Below are positions 1 to 6,493 of a stretch of DNA of 6,493 nucleotides, in pieces. The DNA is from CAZCBD01 sp964496755 (GTDB lineage Bacteria > Bacteroidota > Ignavibacteria > Ignavibacteriales > Melioribacteraceae). The translations under genes were made by a program, and so were the position numbers. Where the stretch lies: NCBI GenBank assembly GCA_964496755.1, contig CAZCBD010000155.1:1-6493 (forward strand), given 5' to 3'. Below the pieces are notes generated by a model. The model was not told the origin of the DNA, did no database searches, and was given only the letters and a program-made list of their open reading frames with translations. How positions within the stretch are numbered: the first letter of the stretch is position 1; the number at the start of each line of letters is the position of its first letter.

Positions 1-2227
1 TATATCTCATTGAAGGACCAAGTACATTTCCGTAGGGTTCGGTAAAATAGTATTCCGTATTAAAAATAGTAGTTCCGCTTCCTCCAATCTCAAAAGGACC
101 TACATTAAGAATGCCATCCAACAAAGAAGATACGCCTGAAAAAGGATGTTCGAATTTCACTTTATGTAATTTACCCCATTGCCATTTTGCAATATTTTTT
201 CCGAATTTATTTTCAAGTACTGATAATGCTTCTACCAAACTATTCCTAATAATCGTATTTCTATTTTCAACTTGCGGAGTTTTAATATTATCAAACCATG
301 TTGATCTATTTTCATATAACATTTTTTTTATTACACGATATGGTACGTTAGCAACAAAAATATATTCTTTATACTCTTGTTTAGTCATTTCATCAGCAAA
401 GATATTTTTTAATAATGTATTAAAGAATACCGAATAAATTGTGGGAGTTTGGCTAAACTTATCCATTACAAAATCCCATTTGCCTAATAGACCTAAGGCT
501 ATTTTAAGGTTTGAATCTTTTATTCTAGCATTTTTAAAAGCTCTTAAAACGTAAGGAATAATATCTTCGGCATATTTTGACATTAAATCATTTTGATAGT
601 TTTTAAAATCATTTACCGAATGCTTTTCTTTAGAGTTTAATAATTCTTCAATTCTTTCAATTCTCGAACTTGGTTCCCATAAATTTGAAATATGATATTT
701 GAAGTTTTTAACGGTTTTATTATTAGCAGTAGCCAAAAAACTTTGTTTCGGATTAAATGCTTTAGGCATCAATTTAAAAGGAATAAATCCTTTCCAATCA
801 TACTTGGATGAATCGCCTCGGAAAATAAAAGAGGGAGAATTATTTGGCCTAATTGGAATTTTTGCTGCACAAATATATCCGATATTCAGGGAATCAGCAT
901 ATAAAAAATTTTGCCCCGGCACGGAAAAATTTTGCAAAGCCTTTTTGAATTCATAAAAATTTTCAGCACGATTTAATTTTATAAAAGCATCTAATTCGTG
1001 ATTAAATTCAAAAGCAGTCCAACGCATACTAACAGGTGGAATCGTAATTTTATCTTTTTCAAACATTTCGTCATACAAATGCACATCGGAAATAATCGGG
1101 CCTCTATGGGTTCTTTTTGTTTTTAAAATAAAATCCGAGGTGTTTTTAATTTTAATAGTATCCGTCGTAATTTTAATTTTTTTCCATTTCCCATCCAAAA
1201 GATAATGCTGTTTTTTTGCATCAAATTTTTCAAGATAAAAATCCGCATCATCTGCCATCACATTTGTAACTGCCCAAGCAATATATTTATTTTTCCCAAC
1301 CACAACTACGGGAATACCCGGCAATGAAAATCCTGCTGAATTCCATTTTGGCGAATTAATTGAAACAACAAACCATTTGGCCGGAATCTTATGTGCCAAA
1401 TGCGGATCGTTGGCAATAATGGGTTTACCCGTAAAAGATTTTTTCTTACCAACTACCCAGTTGTTCGAGCCTATGTGATTGCCCCCAAAACCGATAAATC
1501 CTCTAAAGTTTTTATCCACTTCAATTAGATTTCGTAAATCTACAGCTAATAATTTTTCATTCTTAGGAATAATAGTAGGTGCATTTTCAGGAAAATCGGG
1601 AATAATTTCTTTAACTTTTTCTTCGCCAAATTTTTGAATTAAATGCGTAAAGGCAATATCCGTCCACCAACTTATATTCAGTTCCCATGCAAGTAATTTT
1701 GAAATTACCATTGAATGTTCGGGTTTCCATTTATAGGGTTTATAATTCAAAACTGAAAATTCAATTGAATAATTTTTATTTTCTTTTATAAATTTATTTA
1801 CACCGTTTGTGTATGCAACAAGCATTTTTTTTGTTTCGGCATCAAGTTTTGGATAACTATTTTTGCAAATTCGATATAATCCTAAAGTTCTGAACATTTT
1901 ATCAAAAGCCAAAGTTTTTTCACCAAAGATTTCACTTAATCGCCCTTCGGCTGCACGGCGAAACAAGTCCATCTGAAAAAGTCTTTCCTGTGCATGTATA
2001 AAACCTAAAGCAAAAGCAGCATCTTCTTCAGTACCGGCAAAAATATGTACAGCTGCATTGTTGTCCCTATAAATTTCCACATTTTCGGTTAATTGAGATG
2101 TTTTAATTTCTCCCTCATACTCAGGTAGCTCTGAACGTAACCATAAATATGAAAATAATACACCGGTACTTACAAACAAAAGTAAAAACATTAAAATACC
2201 GGTTATGTTTTTAATCGATTTTTTCAT
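1..2227 (-). CDS. Penicillin acylase family protein (Ntn hydrolase), 3'-truncated by window edge
   Basis: Reading down from the ATG at 2227-2225, the frame stays open for 742 codons to base 2 and has no stop in the window. The family cleaves amide bonds of acylated small molecules (beta-lactams, N-acyl-homoserine lactones) in the periplasm. Residues 9-30 form one hydrophobic segment after a KK start, a signal peptide or anchor with no lipobox Cys. Residues 58-103 carry the alpha-chain signature (FIHAQERLFQMDLFRR, then EGRLSEIFG). Gly253-Ser254 in HIGSNNWVV is the self-cleavage site, and Ser254 would be the N-terminal nucleophile of the beta chain. NDPHL (273-277), HRGPI (374-378), the ANN of ATANNK (501-503, expected oxyanion Asn), GGSGTT (715-720) and GPSMR (737-741) follow in family order. 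GPSMR usually lies some tens of residues from the end, so I infer that only a short tail is missing. The start has only a weak ribosome site, but no better Met lies nearby. The gene is divergent from rmuC. The natural substrate cannot be told from sequence. Confidence 0.93.
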   Translation of the reverse strand, partial: MKKSIKNITGILMFLLLFVSTGVLFSYLWLRSELPEYEGEIKTSQLTENVEIYRDNNAAVHIFAGTEEDAAFALGFIHAQERLFQMDLFRRAAEGRLSEIFGEKTLAFDKMFRTLGLYRICKNSYPKLDAETKKMLVAYTNGVNKFIKENKNYSIEFSVLNYKPYKWKPEHSMVISKLLAWELNISWWTDIAFTHLIQKFGEEKVKEIIPDFPENAPTIIPKNEKLLAVDLRNLIEVDKNFRGFIGFGGNHIGSNNWVVGKKKSFTGKPIIANDPHLAHKIPAKWFVVSINSPKWNSAGFSLPGIPVVVVGKNKYIAWAVTNVMADDADFYLEKFDAKKQHYLLDGKWKKIKITTDTIKIKNTSDFILKTKRTHRGPIISDVHLYDEMFEKDKITIPPVSMRWTAFEFNHELDAFIKLNRAENFYEFKKALQNFSVPGQNFLYADSLNIGYICAAKIPIRPNNSPSFIFRGDSSKYDWKGFIPFKLMPKAFNPKQSFLATANNKTVKNFKYHISNLWEPSSRIERIEELLNSKEKHSVNDFKNYQNDLMSKYAEDIIPYVLRAFKNARIKDSNLKIALGLLGKWDFVMDKFSQTPTIYSVFFNTLLKNIFADEMTKQEYKEYIFVANVPYRVIKKMLYENRSTWFDNIKTPQVENRNTIIRNSLVEALSVLENKFGKNIAKWQWGKLHKVKFEHPFSGVSSLLDGILNVGPFEIGGSGTTIFNTEYYFTEPYGNVLGPSMRY

Positions 2228-2359
2228 ATACTTTTAAGTTTTCCAAATAGATTTTTTTGTTCATGTTTGAAAGTTAAACAATTAATACTTTTCTGTAAAC
2301 AATCTTCAACTAAGTTTTATTATATTTTGAAGTTAAATGTTTTTTTAAGGGGATTTTAA
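2228..2359. promoter_or_regulatory. Divergent intergenic region between the acylase gene and rmuC
   Basis: These 132 bases are very AT-rich and must hold the start signals for both divergent genes. I could not fix a convincing promoter on either strand. Near misses to the Bacteroidota -7 motif TAnnTTTG exist (TATTTTG at 2323-2329 on the plus strand and CTATTTGG on the minus strand), but neither fits exactly and neither has a matching -33 element. A short direct repeat is visible: TTTGAAAGTTAAA at 2266-2278 and TTTGAAGTTAAA at 2326-2337, differing by one inserted A. It could be an operator or chance in AT-rich DNA. No hairpin or small ORF stands out. Confidence 0.45.
2347..2353 (+). promoter_or_regulatory. 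Ribosome binding site of rmuC
   Basis: AAGGGGA lies six bases before the ATG at 2360. It is a good though imperfect Shine-Dalgarno match and supports that start. The first codons then give the expected N-terminal membrane anchor. Confidence 0.7.
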
Positions 2360-3664
2360 ATGACAGAACTTTTAATATTAAACTTTTTAATTGTTGGAAT
2401 AATTTTAATATCAAATTATTTATTGCAAAAAAAAATAAATTCAAAAACAGATAGCGCAGATCAATTACTAAATTCAATTACAAATAATTTTGATCGTGTG
2501 GAAAAATCCATTAAAGATGAATTTAGTAGAACACGAAACGAATTTTCTAATAGTCAAAAAGAAGCAAGGCAAGAGCTCACCAATGCAGTAAATAATTTTA
2601 CCGATAGTATTTCTAAAAGAATTTCCGAAACTTCCCAAATGCAAAAAAATCAATTGGAGTTTTTTTCAAATCAATTACAAAAATTTTCTCAGGCTAACGA
2701 AATCCGATTTGAAAGTTTACAAAAACAAATATCGGATAATTTAAATTTGATGCGAGAAAATAATGAAAAGAAACTTGAGGAAATGCGCATAACCGTGGAC
2801 GAAAAACTTCATGAAACACTTGAAAAACGGTTAGGGGAATCTTTTAAACTTGTAAGTGAAAGACTTGAAATAGTACATAAAGGGTTAGGTGAAATGCAAA
2901 CTCTTGCCAGTGGTGTTGGTGATTTAAAACGAGTATTAACAAATGTAAAAACCCGAGGTACTTGGGGCGAAATCCAGCTCGAAAATTTAATCGGTCAAAT
3001 TCTTGCCCCCGATCAATTTTCGAGAAACGTAGAAGTAAAAAAAGGAAGCGGCCAACGTGTTGATTTTGCAGTTAAATTGCCCGGCAAAAATGATTCGCCT
3101 GAGGATGTTGTGTGGATGCCTATCGACGCAAAATTTCCACTGGAAGATTATCAGCGTCTAATTGATTCGCAGGAGCAAGCTAATCCTATTTTAATTGAGG
3201 AATCATCAAAAGAAATTGAAAAACGTGTGAAAGAAAATGCCAAAAGTATTTCTTCTAAATATATTAATCCTCCGGCTACTACCGATTTTGCAATAATGTT
3301 TTTACCAATAGAGGGATTATATGCCGAGGTAATTCGTCGCCCCGGACTTGCAGACACCCTGCAAAGAGATTTTCGTATTATTATTGCCGGTCCTACAAAC
3401 ATTGCAGCATTATTAAACAGTTTGCAAATGGGATTCAAAACATTGGTAATTGAAAAACGCAGTAGTGAGGTTTGGAAGCTACTTGGTGTGGTAAAAAGTG
3501 AGTTTGGTAAATTCGGTGATATTTTGGAAAAAACTCAACTAAAACTTGATCAGGCAAGTAAAACAATTGGAGATGCCACTAAGAAAACCAGAACTATTGA
3601 AAGAAAGCTAAGAGGTGTTGAAGAGCTACCGGCTGCGGATAGTAATTTGTTTTTGGAAAAATAA
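2360..3664 (+). CDS. rmuC: RmuC family protein (DNA recombination/genome stability), complete
   Basis: The product has 434 residues, a usual RmuC length. RmuC in E. coli limits recombination at inverted repeats; its biochemical activity is poorly defined, and the core is predicted to adopt a PD-(D/E)XK nuclease-like fold. Residues 4-22 form one membrane helix (N-terminal anchor). Residues 25-190 are charged, heptad-rich and almost certainly coiled coil. The conserved core spans about 190-415: TRGTWGEIQLENL (198-210, with Glu204), RVDFAVKLPG (233-242, with Asp235), PIDAKFPLEDY (254-264, with the DxK pair Asp256/Lys258), MFLPIEGLYAE (313-323) and AGPTNIAALLNSLQMGF (343-359). All candidate nuclease-fold residues are present, so the protein looks intact. 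The frame contains an A9 run at 2427-2435 (codons 23-26), a possible slippage site just after the anchor. The start is supported by AAGGGGA. The next gene begins 74 bases downstream with no terminator between, so co-transcription is possible. Confidence 0.95.
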   Translation: MTELLILNFLIVGIILISNYLLQKKINSKTDSADQLLNSITNNFDRVEKSIKDEFSRTRNEFSNSQKEARQELTNAVNNFTDSISKRISETSQMQKNQLEFFSNQLQKFSQANEIRFESLQKQISDNLNLMRENNEKKLEEMRITVDEKLHETLEKRLGESFKLVSERLEIVHKGLGEMQTLASGVGDLKRVLTNVKTRGTWGEIQLENLIGQILAPDQFSRNVEVKKGSGQRVDFAVKLPGKNDSPEDVVWMPIDAKFPLEDYQRLIDSQEQANPILIEESSKEIEKRVKENAKSISSKYINPPATTDFAIMFLPIEGLYAEVIRRPGLADTLQRDFRIIIAGPTNIAALLNSLQMGFKTLVIEKRSSEVWKLLGVVKSEFGKFGDILEKTQLKLDQASKTIGDATKKTRTIERKLRGVEELPAADSNLFLEK

Positions 3665-3721
3665 AACTTCATATGGAAAAAATAATCCCCTTACGTTTTT
3701 ATTGTGATTTTACACATTAAA

Positions 3722-3737
3722 TTTTTCGGGGGAAAAA
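3722..3737 (+). promoter_or_regulatory. Ribosome binding site of the CHAP gene, placed in a small hairpin
   Basis: TTTTTC (3722-3727) and GAAAAA (3732-3737) are perfect complements around the loop GGGG (3728-3731), and the ATG follows at 3739. The G-rich Shine-Dalgarno core GGGGGA (3728-3733) thus sits in the loop and the first bases of the right arm. The stem is mostly A:U and weak. TCCCC at 3686-3690 could also pair with GGGGA at 3729-3733 and mask the site. Function is inference. The rest of the gap 3665-3738 shows no terminator and no clear promoter. Confidence 0.4.
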
Positions 3738-3738
3738 A

Positions 3739-5553
3739 ATGAAAACAAAAAGAATACTTTATTTTATTTTAATCTTCTTTATTTTTATTAAAGCTCAAAG
3801 TTTACAAGATATTAAAAATTATACTGCAAATGATTTTACTATCCAAAGTAATAAAAATGTTTTATTATCCAATCCAACTCACTTAGGCGAAATTATTGTA
3901 AATAATGCCATCAAAGAATATAATCGCGGCCCTCATGAAACAGGTAAAAACATTTCATTTTATCCATACTATATCGACTTATATTTAGATCCGTATGAGG
4001 CATGGTGCTCGGAATTTGTTTCTTGGATTTATAAAGTATCAGGATATTCTTTTACAGGAGGATATTATGGAGGTTGGATGATTACTAATTCACAGGCACT
4101 AAAAAACTGGTTTAAAAATAACAGGAAATTTATAGATAGAAATAGTCCTGAGTGGAATACTTTTGTACCCCAAGCCGGAGATTACATCAGATACAATAAT
4201 GATAATGGCGGGCACAGTGGTTTGGTAAGATATGTTTCAAACGATTCTTTATATACTGTAGAAGGTAACGTAAGCAATAAAGTTAAATTATTAGTAAAAG
4301 CAAATTTCAGAAATTATGCAAGTATAGACGGTTTCGGCCTTAGAATAGTTGACTTGGAGGCTTACTTTGAAAGCGAAACCAATACAGACAATTATAATGT
4401 ACAATTTTACAATAAAAGCTTTTCACGAAATAGTTCAATTAATAAAATTGAATGGGACTTTGGCGACGGAACTTCTTCCAATGAAAACAACCCGCTCCAT
4501 ACTTACACAAATGCCGGTGTTTATAATGTTAAACTCAAGGTTACAAATTCAACAACATCAGACTCGCTTACCCAAAGCATTCGTGTACCTAAAGAAAGAT
4601 TTACTTTATCAACCAATATTAATGGAATCGGACAAATAAGTGTTTCACCTTCAGCAGCCAATTACCCTTCAGGTTCAATTCTATCTTGTGAAGCAACTCC
4701 GGAAACCGGTTGGAGGTTTGATTATTGGACTACTCCTATAACCAATTACTGGAATCCAATTGAAGTTCAAATCGATAAGGATAAAATTATATCGGCTACT
4801 TTTAGTCAGCTTGGTAAATATGTTGGTAACACTATTGCCTTTGAAAGAGAAACAACAACCGCGAACAGAAGATGTATGCCTTTTACTATGCCGGAAAATG
4901 GCTTGATAAAGAGTGTTACAATGTTTCATTCAAAAGGTTCAGGCAAAATGATTTTGGCAATTTACGAAGGAGACTCAAAACCAACTAATAAAATAGCCGA
5001 AACAAATGAAACTTCAGTAAAAACAATTACCGGATGGCAAACCGTTCAATTAAAATCCCCGGTTTATGTCCCCAAGAATAAAAAGATATGGTTAGCTTGG
5101 GTGTATGAAAATAATCCAGGCATAAGATATACTCAAGGTTCACCCGGGCGTATAGATTCAGGAACAGATTGGACAGATAAAATGCCTGCCTTTTGGGGGA
5201 ATATTGCCAATCAATCGAATTATATTTATTCAATTTATGCTAATTATGAATCTTCAAGTTCTGTAAAAGACCGTAATAAAAATTTACCTTCAACTTTTGC
5301 ACTTTATAGTGCTTATCCAAACCCGTTTAATCCTATTACAAATATTGAATTTTATATTCCTACAGAATCTAAAATTAAATTACAAATATTTGATGTTAAA
5401 GGGAAATTGATATCAACTTTAGTTGATAAAAGAATGAGAAAAGGTAAATACAAAACCGTTTTCAATGCAACTAACCTTGCAAGCGGAGTTTATATTTACA
5501 AATTACAAAGTGGAAATTTTTCAGTTTCAAAAAAATTAATCTTATTAAAATAG
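3739..5553 (+). CDS. Secreted CHAP-domain amidase with PKD, InlB-like and T9SS sorting domains
   Basis: The product has 604 residues. A signal peptide (1-19) with a KTKR start and hydrophobic core probably ends at IKA|Q. Residues about 50-205 are a CHAP (NlpC/P60-like) domain. The expected catalytic residues are Cys90 in AWCSEFVSW, His159 in GGHSGLVRY and Glu175 (or Asn177) in VEGN. CHAP enzymes usually cut peptidoglycan as amidases or endopeptidases. A PKD beta-sandwich follows (about 218-283; WDFGDG 239-244, HTYTNAGVYNVKLKV 254-268), then an InlB-B-like repeat (about 287-357; GWRFDYW 324-330, ISATF 351-355). An unnamed beta-sandwich comes next (about 360-503; GWQTVQL, WLAWVYE, YSIYANY). The end is a type A T9SS sorting domain (about 517-604; YPNPFNP 526-532, SGVYIYKL 582-589). 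The family logic predicts Sec export, then T9SS passage across the outer membrane, removal of the tail and surface attachment or release. The target (own wall, rival cells or another amide) is unknown. Base composition resembles its neighbours. Confidence 0.92.
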   Translation: MKTKRILYFILIFFIFIKAQSLQDIKNYTANDFTIQSNKNVLLSNPTHLGEIIVNNAIKEYNRGPHETGKNISFYPYYIDLYLDPYEAWCSEFVSWIYKVSGYSFTGGYYGGWMITNSQALKNWFKNNRKFIDRNSPEWNTFVPQAGDYIRYNNDNGGHSGLVRYVSNDSLYTVEGNVSNKVKLLVKANFRNYASIDGFGLRIVDLEAYFESETNTDNYNVQFYNKSFSRNSSINKIEWDFGDGTSSNENNPLHTYTNAGVYNVKLKVTNSTTSDSLTQSIRVPKERFTLSTNINGIGQISVSPSAANYPSGSILSCEATPETGWRFDYWTTPITNYWNPIEVQIDKDKIISATFSQLGKYVGNTIAFERETTTANRRCMPFTMPENGLIKSVTMFHSKGSGKMILAIYEGDSKPTNKIAETNETSVKTITGWQTVQLKSPVYVPKNKKIWLAWVYENNPGIRYTQGSPGRIDSGTDWTDKMPAFWGNIANQSNYIYSIYANYESSSSVKDRNKNLPSTFALYSAYPNPFNPITNIEFYIPTESKIKLQIFDVKGKLISTLVDKRMRKGKYKTVFNATNLASGVYIYKLQSGNFSVSKKLILLK

Positions 5554-5562
5554 TATTTAATT

Positions 5563-5593
5563 AGCTGTACAGAATTATAACTTCTGTACAGTT
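5563..5593. terminator. Hairpin between convergent genes, likely bidirectional terminator
   Basis: CTGTACAGAA (5565-5574) and TTCTGTACAG (5582-5591) are perfect inverted copies around a 7-base loop, extended by a G:U and an A:U pair. On the plus strand a T-rich run follows (5592-5600), and on the minus strand an A/T-rich run. The hairpin starts 12 bases after the CHAP stop and ends just before the stop of the channel gene, which is where a shared terminator belongs. Oddly, each arm contains the self-complementary octamer CTGTACAG. Confidence 0.75.
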
Positions 5594-5598
5594 TAATT

Positions 5599-6493
5599 TT
5601 ATAATTCCGGATTTGCAAGTTCAATAAGTTTATCTAAATTAATTGATTCGCCAATTACAATTAGCCTATCATCCGGTTTTAAAGTTGTTGATGACTTCGG
5701 GTTATATATAAACTCCTTACCCCTGTAGATAGCAACAACCATTACATTTAGCTGACTTCGAATAGGAGATTCCAGTAACTTAGTATTAATTAACGGAGAA
5801 CTATCAGAAAGAGTAACCTCTTCCAAAAAAATATCTCTACCCTGTTTTCTGGCAACTATATCAATAAAATCCATAACTCCCGGGCGTAAAAGTAATTGTA
5901 CCATTCTATTGCCACCAAGCTCATATGGTTTAATAACTCTATCGGCTCCGGCACGTTTTAACTTTTCTTCGGTTCCTTCTTCAATTGCACGCGAAACAAT
6001 AAAAATATTTTCATTCAATCCTTTGGCCGAAAGAGTAACAAAAACATTATCGGCATCGCTACCGATTACGGCAATAACTCCCTTGGATTTATGTATTCCT
6101 GCTTTAATAAGAGTATCGTCACTTGTAGCATTCCCATTAATAAACAAATAGCCTTGTTCAATAATATTTTCAATTTTTTTATCATCATTTTCAATTACAA
6201 CGAATTTCTGATTATTTACTGCAAGACTATCACAAATAAATTTTCCCATCCTGCCAAAACCACAAACAATATAATGATTCGAAAGACTTTCTATTTTTTT
6301 ACTCATTCTTCTTCTCCTAAAAACTTCTGTTTCAATAATAACTTGCAAAGCCCTGCTTCCTACAAATGCCAAAGAAAGAACCCCAAAAATAATTAATAAC
6401 ATCGAAAACAATCTACCGGCATGCGATAAAGGCAACACTTCGCCATAACCGGTTGTTGAAATAGTTATTATGGTCATGTAAAGGGAATCAAAA
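5599..6493 (-). CDS. Potassium channel with RCK (TrkA-N/TrkA-C) domain, 5'-truncated by window edge
   Basis: The frame enters from beyond 6493; 297 complete codons are visible from Phe at 6492-6490. The ATG at 6477 is internal to the pore, so the true start and first helix lie outside. Numbering from that Phe, residues 8-18 carry the end of the pore helix and the selectivity filter TTGYGE (13-18), and about 26-50 form the inner helix with Gly37 as a possible hinge. RRRRMSKK (59-66) is a basic junction. From about 73 the Rossmann-type RCK/TrkA-N domain shows GFGRMG (78-83), an acidic residue ending strand 2 (Glu101) and GNATSDD (120-126). TrkA-C follows (about 217-295; LKPDDRLIVIG). It should be a K+ channel of MthK type, whose cytosolic ring gates the pore on ligand binding. 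The GxGxxG...E pattern suggests a nucleotide ligand. It is the last gene before the shared hairpin and converges on the CHAP gene. TrkA-like transporter subunits lack a pore, so the filter decides for a channel. Confidence 0.93.
   Translation of the reverse strand, partial: FDSLYMTIITISTTGYGEVLPLSHAGRLFSMLLIIFGVLSLAFVGSRALQVIIETEVFRRRRMSKKIESLSNHYIVCGFGRMGKFICDSLAVNNQKFVVIENDDKKIENIIEQGYLFINGNATSDDTLIKAGIHKSKGVIAVIGSDADNVFVTLSAKGLNENIFIVSRAIEEGTEEKLKRAGADRVIKPYELGGNRMVQLLLRPGVMDFIDIVARKQGRDIFLEEVTLSDSSPLINTKLLESPIRSQLNVMVVAIYRGKEFIYNPKSSTTLKPDDRLIVIGESINLDKLIELANPEL
6304..6318 (-). promoter_or_regulatory. Candidate internal ribosome binding site and start codon within the channel gene
   Basis: On the minus strand AGGAG (6318-6314) stands seven bases before an in-frame ATG (6306-6304). 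That is ideal Shine-Dalgarno spacing and a better match than any annotated start seen in this window. The Met (residue 63 of the visible fragment) is at the basic junction right before the RCK domain, so initiation there would make a soluble 235-residue RCK protein. The sequence also encodes Arg-Arg-Arg-Arg, so the purine run may be only a codon by-product. Confidence 0.4.

Noticed and set aside
111..956. Plus-strand open frames at 111-437 and 699-956
   Set aside because: They lie antisense inside the acylase gene, whose reading frame is open and motif-rich throughout; their translations show no family features.
3151..3438. Minus-strand open frame inside rmuC
   Set aside because: It is antisense to the most conserved part of RmuC and looks like a shadow frame.
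3703..3716. CRP-like dyad TGTG-N6-CACA upstream of the CHAP gene
   Set aside because: The CRP consensus needs eight bases between TGTG and CACA; only four pairs match here, which is expected by chance.
4349..5233. Open frames at 4349-4639 (plus, shifted), 4681-4929 and 5027-5233 (minus)
   Set aside because: They overlap the PKD, InlB-like and beta-sandwich coding regions of the exported protein, without their own ribosome sites or recognisable domains.
5909..6396. Plus-strand open frames at 5909-6151 and 6091-6396
   Set aside because: They are antisense to the RCK domain of the channel gene and show no recognisable protein features.
6475..6477. ATG at 6477 as the start of the channel gene
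   Set aside because: The frame continues upstream to the window edge as Phe-Asp-Ser-Leu-Tyr, which is a normal pore-helix sequence; starting here would delete most of the pore.
1..6493. tRNA, rRNA, CRISPR array, insertion sequence, attachment site or phage genes
   Set aside because: No repeat-spacer pattern, terminal inverted repeats, transposase motifs or RNA-gene signatures were seen, and nearly all bases belong to the four protein genes.

Overview
The window is AT-rich, low-GC bacterial DNA with four protein-coding genes. Two run off the window edges. The exported protein at 3739-5553 ends in a type A type IX secretion (T9SS) sorting domain of the NPFNP...F.IP style. T9SS cargo is confined to the Bacteroidota/Chlorobi/Ignavibacteria assemblage, and this wording is especially common in Ignavibacteria and their relatives. 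I therefore infer a Gram-negative FCB-group bacterium, probably Ignavibacteria-like. There is no rRNA or marker gene here to confirm it.

Layout. On the minus strand, 2227 down to 1 holds most of a periplasmic penicillin-acylase-family Ntn hydrolase; its C-terminus lies beyond base 1. This gene has no stop codon inside the window, so a search for complete open frames misses it. A 132-base divergent intergenic region (2228-2359) follows. On the plus strand come rmuC (2360-3664) and, after 74 bases, a secreted multidomain CHAP protein (3739-5553). That protein reads signal peptide, CHAP, PKD, InlB-like repeat, unnamed beta-sandwich, T9SS sorting domain. A strong hairpin (about 5563-5593) lies between this gene and a convergent minus-strand gene. 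The latter (5599 to beyond 6493) encodes a two-TM-type potassium channel with a cytosolic RCK (TrkA-N plus TrkA-C) module; its start and first membrane helix lie outside the window.

The four genes do not form an obvious pathway. Two products act in or beyond the envelope (acylase, CHAP protein), one is a membrane ion channel, and one is a membrane-anchored protein linked to DNA stability. rmuC and the CHAP gene could be co-transcribed, since no terminator separates them, but their functions look unrelated. I see no mobile element, CRISPR array, tRNA or phage gene, and no clear new multi-gene system.

The most interesting signals are: (i) a textbook Shine-Dalgarno sequence and ATG inside the channel gene, exactly at the membrane/RCK junction, recalling the internal start of MthK that yields free RCK subunits; (ii) the architecture of the T9SS-exported CHAP enzyme, including an unnamed beta-sandwich module; and (iii) an intergenic hairpin whose two arms are each perfect 8-bp palindromes.
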